This document shows positions 27,628-38,391 of a stretch of DNA of 64,000 nt, one piece after another. The stretch is from Vesta saturnalis (Eukaryota; Arthropoda; Insecta; Coleoptera; Lampyridae). Positions within the stretch are counted from its first letter, which is position 1. The number at the start of each line of letters is the position of its first letter. The position numbers were made by a program, and so were the translations under genes. The notes under the pieces were generated by a model. That model made no database searches. It was not told where the DNA came from and was given only the letters and a program-made list of their open reading frames with translations. The stretch lies in the NCBI GenBank assembly GCA_036346205.1, contig JARFJB010001166.1:12140001-12204000 (forward strand), in the 5' to 3' direction.

Positions 27628-28888
27628 TACAGTGAGTCCTAAAAGTTATGTCTAAACTCATTTAAAATTCAAGAGTCTAATTTTTCGATTTTTATTATTG
27701 ACTGCGGTTTTTTTAGTGGTAAAATGTTGTATATAGAGTGGCCCAAAAATTAGTTACGACCAGCAACTTGATTTTGACAAATGGAAACACCTGTTTTTTA
27801 TTTCATTTTCCGAATCTGCTTTGAATTCTGAGTAAATCTCATGTACCATGTCCTATATCTAAAGTCAACAGATCTCGAGGAATTTACAATTGAACGTATC
27901 AACAATTTAGATCGTACCAAGGAAGGCGCCTTTGTTTTCTGTCAAAAGGAACAGTTTATTCAAAAAACAACAACAAATCAAATCAAAATATGCTCCATTT
28001 GCGGCTTAACAATAGCGATGAATAAACTCTCTTTGCACGTTTTCAACCACTTCTGGAGTTATGGCACGCACTTCTCTTCAAATTTTCTCTTTCAATATCT
28101 CCAGATTATTTGGCCTGACAACATATACTTTTGATTTGAGATCTCGAGATGTTTACAAAAAATAAATATTTGCAAGTACAAGGTGTCCAACTAAGAATGC
28201 GAGGTACTGTATCTGGGAAACTATACATCGTAGAGGCTTGCGAAAAAAATAGTTTTACTAAAACGGCCAATACAAAAATCTGGAAAATATTTTCAAGTTT
28301 CTGAAATGGCCGCTAGGGGGCGTAACTGCAATCTTAAATCTAAAAAAATGACGTTTCTGTGAATTCTGCTACATTAACCTAATAAAAAAAGTCGAGGATA
28401 ATCTGAACTTTTTTTGTTTGGCACTTATTGACGTATCTATAAAAATAAAGTGGTGGGTGGTATTCAAAGGTTTCCTTAAATACCCCCCTGTATCTTCGAA
28501 ACGGCTAAGCCGATTTTAACAAACGTGGGTGCGTTGAAATGAGCTATTCTTGTGCTACAAATGTTATAATATTTGAAGTTGTGTTAGTTTCATATGTCGT
28601 CGCTAGAGGGCTTTGTTTGACATTCCGACAGAAACGGTTAATTTTCGCAAAAAAAATTGAATGCATTGGTATGACTTTTTTTCATGATCAAATAGCTAAA
28701 TGATTCCTAAACAAGCTCGCGAAAACCGCATCTCGATATCTTGTTCCTAACCTAAAATATTGGCCAAAGAAAACTTTACACAAAAATCCCTTAAATTTTT
28801 ATTTTTTTTAACTATATTTTTCTGGAATTGTTTCTGTTATGTAAGTTATGGTCCTAAAAAGGACCGATTTAAAGGAGGAAGGTTTTTA

Positions 28889-29915
28889 ATGCCCCCGTAA
28901 ATGCTCGAAATGCTGACCATCACGCTCTATGCATTGCTGAAGCCTCTCATGACAAAACTGCCGCTTCAATTTCGGCTCTTGGTATGTTACGTATTGCGTT
29001 ACGAATCCAGTTTTCCATACCTTCTCTAGTAGTAGGTTGAGTCCGAAACACGATGTCCTTTAAGCGCCCCCATAAATAAGAATCGAAGCAAGTTAAGTCT
29101 GGCGATCGCGGAGGCCATGGAAACAGACATCCTCTTCCAATCCACCGCTGTTAAAATACTGCATTAATATGCTCCCGCACATTAATAGCAAAATGTGCTG
29201 GGCAACCATCCAACTGCAAAAACAATCTTTGCCTTGTTTCCAGAGGCACATCTTCCAACAACAACGGTAATTGATTGGCCAAAAAGTCAAGAAATACATT
29301 GCCATTTAGGGGTTGCTCGAAAAAATATGGCCCAATAATTCTGCCTCCCAGTATGCATACATTTAAACTCCAACGCCCTTGGCGCTGAACTTCACACAAC
29401 CAATGGGGATTTTCTGCAGACCAATAATGCATATTGTGCAGATTGACTCTCCCGTCACTACTGAAGGTGGCTTCATCGGTCCATAGAATTTGAAATGAAA
29501 ATTCTCTATTTTCGCGTATCATGCCTAACATCCAATGGCAATAGTCTAACCTTCGATCAAAATCTTCCTCTTACAAGGCTTGATGCAAAACGACATAATA
29601 TGGGTGCATTCTTAAAGTAATTAAAAAAAGTTTAAACGAATACCTATATATTTTGATGGCCATTAGAACTTACCTATGGTCCTTCAAAATATTTTGAACC
29701 GTTGTCCGTGATATGCCCAACTCAGTGGATAATGTTCTTGTGCTAACATGAGGATCTCCTTCAATATAGCCCAATATACGGTTAATATTTTCTTGTGTTC
29801 TTCCAATTCTTTGCCGTTGAAACGTAGGCCGAAAACTACCATTGGCTCGTAAGCTCGCCACTAATCGGGGAGAAACTCTTACATCGCAAGGACGCCGGTT
29901 TGGATATCGAACCAC
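28889..29915 (-). pseudogene. DD41D mariner transposase with a candidate intron
   Basis: The N-terminal part (YPNRRPCDVRVSPRLVASLR, then RTQENINRILGYI and ISRTTVQNILKDHR) ends at 29674 in a GTAAGT donor. The frame resumes at 29610 with MHPYYVVLHQAL, so 29611-29673 behaves as a 63-base intron. The catalytic domain has LWTDEATFSSDG, LQLDGCPAHF and LTCFDSYLWG; the second and third Asp are 41 residues apart, with one stop codon between them at about 29152. A further break follows the second exon start near 29570. The C-terminus GQHFEHLRGH ends at 28889 inside the left inverted repeat. Apart from the two breaks it is nearly complete. Confidence 0.83.
29611..29673 (-). other. candidate spliceosomal intron in the transposase
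   Basis: On the minus strand the segment starts GTAAGTT and ends with a T-rich tract and TTTAAG. Removal joins ILKDH and RMHPYY in frame, the arrangement expected from relatives such as ILKSQKMHLYH at 11400. The length of 63 bases is typical of short insect introns. Confidence 0.6.
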
Positions 29916-31189
29916 GTAAACTTTTTAGCTACTGCGGCATTCTGAAGACATTCAAAATAAACCGCAAGCATATCAACAGCTTCATTATTCGTAAAACGCA
30001 TTTTGGAAGCACAAAAATTGCTCAAAGTAACGCGAAAGTATTGACAACTATTGACAATTTAAGGATTATGTATGTTTTGTTTAGGTATCCGTTTCCATTA
30101 CCTGCTTCTATTAATTGTATTATTCGTATATATCTATAGTGAATATGCATTTAAACAAACAAAAAATAAGCCCTTCGTATAACTTTTAGCATTGCTTACT
30201 TGCCCGTAGTAATTTCAAAAAGGGTGATTTTATTCTGGTGAATAAGTTTACAAACATTTAAAATCGCAATTTCGAGGTAACCTATTCAGAACCGAAATTG
30301 AAGCTGCAGTTTTGTCTACCCATAAGAGGCCTCAGCAATGCACAGAGTGATGGTCAGCATTTCGAGCATTTACGGGGGCATTAAAAACCTTTCTCCTTTA
30401 AATCGTTCCTTTTTAGGGCCATAACTTACATAATAGTAACAATTCCAGACAAATATAGTTAAAAAAAAAAAATTTTAAAGGTTTTCATATAAAGTTTTCT
30501 TTGGCCGATATTTTAGGTTAGGAACAAAATATCGAGATCCGGTGTTCGCGAGCTTATTTAGGTATCATTTAGCTACTTGTTCATGAAGAAAAGTCATACC
30601 AATACATTTAATTTTTTTTGCGAAAATTAACCGTTTCTGTCGGAATGTCGAACAAAGCCCTCTAGCGACGACATGTGAAACTGACAAAACTTCAATTATT
30701 TTGTAGCCCAAGAAAAGCTCTTTTCAACGCTCTCGAGTTTGTTAAAATCGGATTAGCCGTTTCGAAGATACTGGGGGTGATTTAAGGAAACCTTTGAATA
30801 CCCCCCACCACTTTATTTTTATAGATACGTCAAAAAGTGTCAAACAAAAAAAGTTCAGATTATCCTCGACTTCAAAGATCAGTTATTTTTTTATTAGGTT
30901 AATATAGCAGAATTCATAGAAACATCACTTTTTTAGATTCAAGATTGCAGTTACGCCCCCTAGCGGTCATTTCAGAAACTTGAAAATATTTTCCAGTTTT
31001 TTGTATTGGCGTTTTAGTATAACTTTTTTTTCCGCAAGCCTCTACGATGTATAGTTTCCCAAATACAGTTCCTCGCATTCTGAGTTGGCAACCCAGTACT
31101 TGCAAATAATTGTATCCAAGGTGATCCATAAACAATCGATACATGTTTTCATTTCGTTGTGTATCTCAATTTATCTCTGACGTCGAATG

Positions 31190-31485
31190 TCAACATTTGT
31201 CCTTTCCGAAATGGTGTATTTTTGGATGAAACATTTCCTAATGGGTGGATAGGAACTATCGATTGGCCTGCTAGGACACCCGACCTAAACCCGTTGGATT
31301 TCTTTCTGTGAGGTTATCTCAAATCAAAAGCATGTTGACAGGCTAAATAATCTGGAGATATTGAAAGAGAAAATCAGAAGAGAAGTGCGTGCCGTTACTC
31401 CAGAAGTGGTTGAAAACGTGCAAAGAGAGTTTATTCATCGCTTTGGCTATTGTCAAGCCGCAAATGGTGCACATTTTGAACATTA
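31190..31485 (+). pseudogene. C-terminal fragment of the outer element's DD41D transposase
   Basis: Plus-strand reading shows GWIGTIDWPARTPDLNPLDF, which carries the third catalytic Asp, and after a stop and a frame change EIRREVRAVTPEVVENVQRE and the terminal GAHFEH. The first and second Asp are absent. The same 3-prime segment is present inverted at 27860-28135. Confidence 0.75.
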
Positions 31486-31792
31486 ATTTAATTTGTTGTT
31501 GTGTTTTTTGAATAAATTGTTCCTTTTGACAGAAAACAAAGGCCGTCTTTCTAGATACGGTCTTAATTGGTGATACTTTCAATTGTAAATTCCTCGAAAT
31601 CTGTTGACTTTGGTTATAGGAAAATGAAATAAAACATAGATGTTTCCATTTGAGAAAATCAAGTTGGTGGCCGTAACTTATTTTTGGGCCACCCAATATA
31701 CAAAATTTTACCACTAAAGAAACCGCAGTCAAAAATAGAAATCCGAGCGCTTCTCCAAAAACTAGACCCTTGAACTTCTGGGACTCACTGTA

Positions 31793-33510
31793 TACTTAAT
31801 ACTGAAAAAGGGCACTCGTCACAACTCGAGGAACGTCAAAATGAGTAGAAAATGTCAAAAAAGCGCCACCTGTTAGAAACATTTGTAGCGGGAAAACCTC
31901 ATGAACTAGATCTTAACAATGGCCTAACAGGAAACCATAATATTCACTCAAAATAAAATAATCTCCTCCCTGAAAATTCTACTCCAAAAATATTTACGCA
32001 AAGTTTATCCAAACCTCAATAAAATCTAAAGCTTCATATAAAAACCGTAGGATTGCGATAATAAACCCAAATCTCATTCAATATTTCGATAAACTTGGAG
32101 CTAACGTCATTAGCTCATATACCCAAAATAACTTATCAATACCGGTAATTAATTATTCAATTTAAAACGAAAAATACGTGACCACAAAACTAAACGCGAT
32201 CAAAAATCTGTCAAAAAAACCTAAAATTTAATAAACGACAGAATTCGGGAAAATATACAGCTTCGTCATAGCAAATAATCAAATTCGCTTACCTGTTCGG
32301 CAAATCACAGGTGGTCCTGAGACCAGCAGATTTTCGCTAACCTGAAAAGCTATAAGTAATATCCAATCACTAATCTAATCAAAAAACGACAATTCTATTG
32401 TTACTCTACTTTGCATAATAAATCTGATATTCTATAAAATTGTTCTTCCAAGAAATTCAGAACCAGTCGTAATTAAATCAATTCGTCGTCAAATATGCTC
32501 AAATCCGTAAAAGTAAGGCATTAACTCGTCAACCTTTAAAAGTTACATTATAATTCAATAATCAATGATACCTTTCGAACGTAACTACTGTACTTTGCAT
32601 GAACAAAAAAAATATTGACGTTAATTCAGTGACTCAATCTCTTAACAAAAACAAACACTTAAAATGCTAAATATGCTGTATAATAAATGGGTTTACATTA
32701 AAAAAACCACAGTAAGTACATTAACCTAAAGATATGTGTTATAAATAAAATAAAAACACAATCTAGGTGTTAACACAATTGTTACAAATCATTCAATTCA
32801 AATTAAAATCACCTAATATACTTAGGAGGCGGTGATGCTAGCTAGTTTCAGAATTGGCTTTTACTGAAATTGATTGTAAATCTGATTCATATGCCAAAAT
32901 AACAAATGGTTTTAACAAATCAATTGCGTCCTGCATTCGGCACAGATAATTTTGATACAATTCGTCACTATAACAAATAGGAAAACAACAATTAAATTTA
33001 GATTATGGTACACGGATGAATACGCTTGCATTAAAACTTAAACGATAAAAAAAATCAGAAGTTAATCTCTACAAGCCAGCGTATTCAAGCGTTTGTATAT
33101 ACGACAAACAAAATAAAATACTCCAAAAATATATTAAACTTTGTCAACCACAGTAAACAAAATGCACAAAATGTTTAACCTAACTTTGGAACGTCCCCTT
33201 TGTAATACAGATACCTGGGGAAACCAGAGGGTGACCTCGGCGGCAGCGCCGCCAATATGATCGATGTCGAAACAACGCCCAATTACTGTTTTGCGTTTTG
33301 ATTGATATTACAATTGGTTATGCGTTACACTAATACTTATACTTCCGTAAAATTTAATTACTTGGCTCTCATTATATACAAGTTCTGACTAACACTTATT
33401 ATTCTAAAAGAACGAAAAGCTTTTTATTTACAGCGAATTATTTGTTATCGGGCCAGCCGCACACACGAAGCAGTCAAAAAACTATATTACTTTGATCCGC
33501 ACACGATGCG
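31793..33510. other. unannotated stretch, A-rich plus strand
   Basis: The plus strand is markedly A-rich, with a small GC-rich island containing GGCGGCAGCGCCGCC at 33239-33253. I see no exon or element ends with confidence. Confidence 0.4.
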
Positions 33511-33906
33511 ATGGAATACCAAAGGAACCAAGGTCGGGCACCGAAGCCATTCCCTGAACGAGAAACTGTCCGCCGCGCGACAACAATAACGGTAAACTAT
33601 TTCGGGAGAAACGAAGCCACTAAATTATTCACCAAATTTAGGGTAACGGGAAAACTTCCAACGGTATGCTTCACTAGGCCTCCCGAAATAGGTTTAAATA
33701 GTTCACTACCACCAAACAAAAACCTTTGTGTGTGTGGCAGCGCAAAACAAGGGGTGAGCCCTGAACTATATCGTGGACTAGACTGCCTTAAGCATCGTTC
33801 AGATCTCGCCATCTTCACTGCTATCCCTTTACATTTCAAATTAACCAATCATTACAATTTACTACTTAAAACTTTGAATGGCGCCATAAACGAATTGAAT
33901 TCGTGA
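33511..33906 (+). CDS. unrecognised 131-codon ORF
   Basis: An open frame from ATG (MEYQRNQGRAPKPFPERETV) to stop in a locally GC-richer segment. The protein is basic at the N-terminus, has CVCGSAKQGVSPELYRGLDC near its middle, and shows no signal peptide, transmembrane segment or motif I know. It lies about 250 bp downstream of the GC-rich island at 33240, which could mark a promoter. It may be a host first exon, a retroelement fragment or chance. No close upstream TATA box or clear donor site was found. Confidence 0.22.
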   Translation: MEYQRNQGRAPKPFPERETVRRATTITVNYFGRNEATKLFTKFRVTGKLPTVCFTRPPEIGLNSSLPPNKNLCVCGSAKQGVSPELYRGLDCLKHRSDLAIFTAIPLHFKLTNHYNLLLKTLNGAINELNS

Positions 33907-35097
33907 GCCGAACTGAAAAAAATGCGTTCCCAAGAGGTACCTCTTGTAATATGAGATGCCTATGATAACGAAACTCTACTATAATAAACCTTAAAATAAC
34001 GTATATAAAATCCAAACTCTTTGTTTAAAACCAAAAAATCTTATTGAAAAGAAAAAGGCAACCGTGTGACGGCTACAATTAAATTTGTAAAAATTTTATA
34101 CTCAATGTAATTTTTACATGACGAAAATTTTAAATCCATTTAACAAAGTTCACCAAAATTTAAAATAACGAGAGTATTTATTTACACAGGAACATCTCTC
34201 TAATTGTAACTCAAGTATCACCTGTGCGAAACAAAACGTAATTAAATCTTCAATTAACATTATTAGTGACAGCAACCAAACAAAAACAATTTTATTTCCA
34301 CATCCTATACCTCTCAAATTACGATTAGTTTAATCTACACGAAAACTTATTCTCTGAAATTACGATAACAGATTGAAAAACGAAATGAAGTCACTAACGG
34401 TTCTTGATATACGTTTTATTTTAATTCAACAAGATACATTTAATAATACTTAAAATAACCTGGAATATAATTTAAAAACTTCAATTTATTAAGACAATGA
34501 AACCGAAAGGAAAATACCTATCTGATCCTCCCAAAATGCTAAATGTTAATTTGCAATAAAAACCAGCTATCCTCAAGTACGTAAAATAAGTGATTAAACG
34601 AAAGCTTCCAGAATTATATACTCCTTTAATTGTAAGTGCATCGAAAAAAAACTAAACAATTTCAGTCCTCGATATATTAACACGTGGAAACAAAACATTT
34701 TAAATCTAATGACTTTTAAAACCAAAATTTCGAAAAACGAAAGGAAAAAAATTATCTGGAGTGCTTTTACCTAAAATTTTCACACCAGTGACAATTTTTA
34801 AATTTATTTTCATTATTTGTATATATTTAGGTATATTGAAGCATGTTTTTTCTTTCAATATTTAAATTTTAGTGTATAGGTTGATATCTTCTCATTCGGA
34901 TTATACATAACTTGAACATCAGTGTATATTTTTTATCATACGTATTGGTATTTAGCCACATCCGTTTTTCGTTTTATGCGCAACGCACTTAAGAGCTTCA
35001 TTTCCGTTTGCATTGTGTTAAAATGCTCCTCGTGTTTTGGCATCCGTTACATTTTTCTGTTAGTTTATTATATGTAACAGGAAATTCCTCTTGTACG
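33907..35097. other. unannotated AT-rich stretch
   Basis: Nothing supported. Confidence 0.5.
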
Positions 35098-35345
35098 TAC
35101 CGAGCTGGTAGTGTAGTGGTGACGCGACCTGCTTAGCATTCGGGAGGTAATGGGTTCGATTCCCGTTACCGTATGAGGTTTTTCAGGGGTTTTCCTCATA
35201 CACATCAGTCAGTGTGGCCGAAAGGAAATTATATTTACCTCTCTTACCTATTATTGATTGCATTCATTGAATAGGTCGATTTTTAATTTTTTGAGGTGTC
35301 ACAGCGAAATAAGATCACACTTACTCCTCACACACTGTTTGTGTT
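35098..35345 (+). mobile_element. tRNA-derived SINE
   Basis: The 5-prime end resembles a tRNA: an A-box-like TGGTAGTGTAGTGG at 35106-35119, an anticodon-loop-like CTGCTTAGCATTCGG, which would read AGC (alanine), and a B box GGGTTCGATTCC at 35152-35163. No acceptor stem pairs, so it is not a working tRNA. The tRNA-unrelated body includes an inverted pair GAGGTTTTTC/GGGGTTTTCCTC at 35175-35198. The SINE would be transcribed by RNA polymerase III and mobilised by a LINE. Its 3-prime boundary is uncertain. Confidence 0.72.
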
Positions 35346-35369
35346 TTGTATACGTGCATACTATGTAGT

Positions 35370-36625
35370 GTGTGGTGTTAAATGGTTTGCAAAAAAAAAG
35401 TGAGTATTATTAATACAATACTATATTATTTTTGTTTGGATTGGAGGTGTATATGTGGTGTGTATATGTGGTGTGTATATGAGGTGTGTGTTGTGTATTG
35501 GATCGATTCCTTGGTCGTTACAGTGGTCGTCTTCGATTTTTTCTTAGGGCACATGGGATGTCATCAAGGAGGTTTTAGAATTCTTCGGGGAGGTTTTCTA
35601 TGTTCTAGGCCAGGATAGTTGGAGGGTGCCTAAATTTATTTTTCGGTTTTTTCCTATGGATTCTTACGTATTGGTTGTGAGTAAGGGGCGCATGTGAAAT
35701 GCGGAGGATGTTTTTGGTAGCTTCTGTTATATCCTACGTTGTATGTAGTTTGTTTGTAGTGTATTAAGGTGTTGTGTGATAGATGTGATGTTAGCGTGTG
35801 TATGGTAATTTCGTTGGGTGTTCTATAGTATAATCGGTGTATTCTCCGTAAGACTCGGCATTTACATGAGGCTATGGATTTTAGGGTACCATGCAATGGA
35901 GCACGGTAATCTATAATGGGCCGTATGAATGTCTTGTAGGTATGTTGTAGGGTTTCGGGTTGACAACCTCCTATGCGTCCCCAAAGGGCGCCCAGGAGGT
36001 TGGATCGGTTCCGTACTTTGTTCAGGATCTTGTTCAGGTCAGCGTTCCAGTTAAGGTTCTTGGTAAATGTAATTCCTAGGTATGTTATGTCGTCAAGTAG
36101 CGGTAATCGTTCCCCTTGCAGGGAAATGGTTACGTCATTTTTGGAGAGTAATTTGTATCGGGTATAGTTAGGGTGCCGGAATAGAATGGATTGGGTTTTG
36201 GTGGAGTTTATGGAGACTATCCATTGGTTGGCCCAATTGGAGAAGTTCCGTCCAATTAGCTGCCCAGAAGGCAGTGTCGTCGGCAAACTGTGCCAGTGAT
36301 ACTCCGGGCGTTGTTACACTGGGGACATCATTGGCGAAAGTAAGGTGTAGTATTGGTACCAAGGTAGAACCCTGAGGTACGCCTGCTTGCGAGGTGAAAC
36401 GTTGTGAAAGGGATGAATCCTCTCGGACTCGTACTGTACTATCTGTTAGATACGACAGTAGGAGCTTCGTGAGCTCGGGGGGATACCTAATGATTGGATG
36501 TTGTGAACTAGACCAACTTGCTAGACTGCCAAAGGCCTGCTTTATGTCTAAGAACACGGCGAGGTTACATTAGCGGTGGCTAAATGCTCGTGACGTTTCG
36601 GTTTGGAGGTTCATCAATGGGTCCT
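35370..36625 (-). mobile_element. second copy of the Jockey-type LINE, 5-prime truncated
   Basis: Same family as 15733-17780: a matching 3-prime UTR (GTGGTCGTTA versus GTGGTCGTCTT) and a closely similar RT. It is cut within the RT at about 36625, where a TA microsatellite begins. Confidence 0.8.
35654..36560 (-). pseudogene. reverse transcriptase of a Jockey-type LINE, partial
   Basis: From the N-terminal end: FLDIKQAFGSLASW (motif with the first catalytic Asp), SQAGVPQGSTLVPILH, the box LAQFADDTAFW at about 36264-36300, then DDITYLGITFTKNLNWNADL and RPIIDYRAPLHGTLKS of the thumb. One frame change near 36200 separates the palm from the thumb. It is less decayed than the copy at 16 kb, but endonuclease and 5-prime parts are missing. 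Confidence 0.82.

Positions 36626-36626
<1 letters not shown>

Positions 36627-36690
<64 letters not shown>
36627..36690. repeat. (TA)n microsatellite
   Basis: TA run between the truncated 5-prime end of the LINE and the BEL/Pao fragment, flanked by GACA on the left and GACA on the right. Confidence 0.95.
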
Positions 36691-36692
<2 letters not shown>

Positions 36693-37960
36693 CAAGATTG
36701 AACTATGACAAGTAAGTTTTTTTATTACTAACTACTTAGTAACATGAAACTAGGTGGCAAAATACATAATATAAACATATTTACATGATCTAAAATAATA
36801 GAAATCTTCAAATTCTTCCCCCAGTAATTGCCTGCGGGTAATTACTTATCGCCTTTCACATCGAATACGATAAGTCGCGAGGTGGGCCGTCGAAATATCG
36901 TCCTTGCAGTATTTTGGACATCTACCACACGAGTTCTGCCATCTTTAGCTGGATGTAGAGTATCGGAGTTGAACCGGTCTTTTGGTCACTTTTATAAAGG
37001 CAGCTTTAGAAACTCAGGACCATTCAGCCATCTAGAGTTGTCGTCTAAAACTAAAAACTATACCCTTTTTGTGGCTTCATCCGCGACATCGTCCTTTGAT
37101 GTGACGTGTTGCCATTCAGCCTCATCTGTTAATTCTTGTGTTTCGCGCAATCTTTGACCAACAAAAACTTTAAATCGGTGCGCTTCAGGACGTATCCAAT
37201 ATAGAACCGTTTTCGAGTTGCACCAATAAAAAATCTTATCAATTTTCAAATGTAAACTGTCTTTTAGACAGCTACCCAACCTTGCACTAATCAGGCAAGC
37301 TTGCAGTTCAAGTCGAGGAATTGAAATAGAGCTTAAACCAGCTACACGAGTTTTCGCACAAACAAAACTGACATGAATGTCGTTGTCGACTTGGAACCTT
37401 AGGTATTCTACAGTCGCATACGATCTTTCTGATGCGTCACAAAAAATATGCAGTTGTATGTGAGTTTTATCGCGGTCTAATGTAAAGTATTGTCCGGGTA
37501 TCTTAAAATTATGAATTTGTTTTAAGTCTGTCATCCAGTTTTGCCACGTGCAATTTAAATTGTCAGTGATTTCGTCATCTCAGACAATCTGAGACCTCCA
37601 TATGTCTTGTAATAAAACTCTACCTTGTATTAAAAGGTTTGCTATGAAGGCAAGAGGATCAAAGATTGACATAATGGCTTTCAAAATTTCTCGTTTTGTT
37701 GGTGTTCGTTTTAAGGTCATTGTCGATTTTGTGAAACTTTGTCTCAAATTGAAAAGTGTCCCTTTGAGTATACCAAAATATCCCTAAAACCTTTTCCGGG
37801 GATGTTGAACGTTAATAAATGTTTTTGACTACTACTAACTAGATTTGGATCAATACCGTCAAGATTTTTTTTTTAATCTGATATCCAGTTACAAGTTACA
37901 AAACTGGCTTGTTTGTTAACATAGATGATACTATCAACTAACTTGAGGGCTTCATGTTTA
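36691..37960 (-). mobile_element. BEL/Pao LTR-retrotransposon fragment
   Basis: Minus-strand pol fragment, 3-prime end at low coordinates. A polypurine-like GGGGGAAGAA lies after the last coding residues at about 36815-36825 (read on the minus strand). No LTR pair was found, so the 5-prime half including gag and most of the RT is absent. Confidence 0.7.
36826..37900 (-). pseudogene. BEL/Pao pol: RNase H with the integrase deleted
   Basis: Order on the minus strand: TKREILKAIMSIFDPL (RT to RNase H connection, near 37690), then a broken stretch, then the RNase H core FCDASERSYATVEYLRF, CAKTRVAGLSSISIPRLEL and WCNSKTVLYWI at 37200-37430. The element tail WQHVTSKDDVADEATKRV ends at 37058. After a stop, WLNGPEFL and then the terminal RVVDVQNTARTIFRRPTSRL follow directly. 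In intact elements the integrase of several hundred residues lies between the last two segments, so it has been deleted here. Confidence 0.82.
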
Positions 37961-38271
37961 AAAACAAGTTGGCAAGTATTTAATAATTATTTTCAGGAAG
38001 ACGCAACCCCGATTTTAAAGCGAACATATCTGTGTACATGTAAATATTTTTTGATTAATAAGGCAAATCGATAATTTTATGAACCTGGCCCTCACGAATC
38101 TACGACTGAGCATAAGGCACAAAATCTTCTAGTTATTACCCAAACTGTTAAGTAGCTAACATTTATAGCCATGTGTGTAGAATTATACTTATAGAACTTA
38201 AGGGTTATACACCTCTGTTGAGGCGTACTTGAAGTTGATTTTTAAGTATATCGATTATTTAACTTTATCAG
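37961..38271. other. unannotated stretch
   Basis: Nothing recognisable between the BEL/Pao fragment and the exon-like segment. Confidence 0.5.
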
Positions 38272-38391
38272 CACAAATGCTAATGAGTCGTTTGGACTAT
38301 TTGAGTATAATGAATCGGGATGGTCTTGACGTAAACATAAAAAAGTCTACTGTTAGGATTCCTGATTCTTCTTCTGTTTCTGATATTTACG
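38272..38391 (+). CDS. candidate host exon, gene unknown
   Basis: Preceded by a pyrimidine-rich tract ending TTTATCAG and followed by GTTAGT. In frame it reads MLMSRLDYLSIMNRDGLDVN and on to STVRIPDSSSVSDIYG. The composition, with serine-rich and charged stretches, is unlike a chance frame in this AT-rich setting. The exon ends one base into a codon, and the segment at 39556 begins with the two bases needed to complete it. I do not recognise the protein. Confidence 0.35.

Larger units (their letters stand above)
28177..31098 (-). mobile_element. inner DD41D mariner with 810-bp inverted repeats
   Basis: Left arm 28177-28986 and right arm 30288-31098 are inverted copies starting TACAAGGTGTCCAAC and TACTGGGTTGCCAAC. 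Each arm extends into the C-terminal coding part of the transposase, so the right arm holds an inverted duplicate of the gene's 3-prime end. The unique middle holds the rest of the gene on the minus strand. Confidence 0.85.
27628..31792 (+). mobile_element. outer palindromic DD41D mariner carrying a nested element
   Basis: The ends TACAGTGAGTCCTAAAAG and CTTCTGGGACTCACTGTA are inverted and TA-bounded. The left arm 27628-28177 mirrors 31098-31792 apart from about 180 bp present only on the right. Both arms include the 3-prime end of the same transposase gene: in sense on the right, in antisense on the left. The centre of the palindrome (ATTTGCAAG-TA-CTTGCAAAT) is split by a second complete element at 28177-31098. 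Confidence 0.85.

Noticed and set aside
27841..28134. 97-codon plus-strand frame with cysteines
   Set aside because: It is the reverse strand of an inverted copy of the transposase C-terminal end.
35098..35172. A functional tRNA-Ala gene
   Set aside because: A and B boxes are present, but the acceptor and anticodon stems do not pair and the sequence continues as a SINE body.
35973..37157. Plus-strand open frames opposite the LINE and BEL/Pao pseudogenes
   Set aside because: They are antisense shadows of recognisable RT and RNase H coding sequence.
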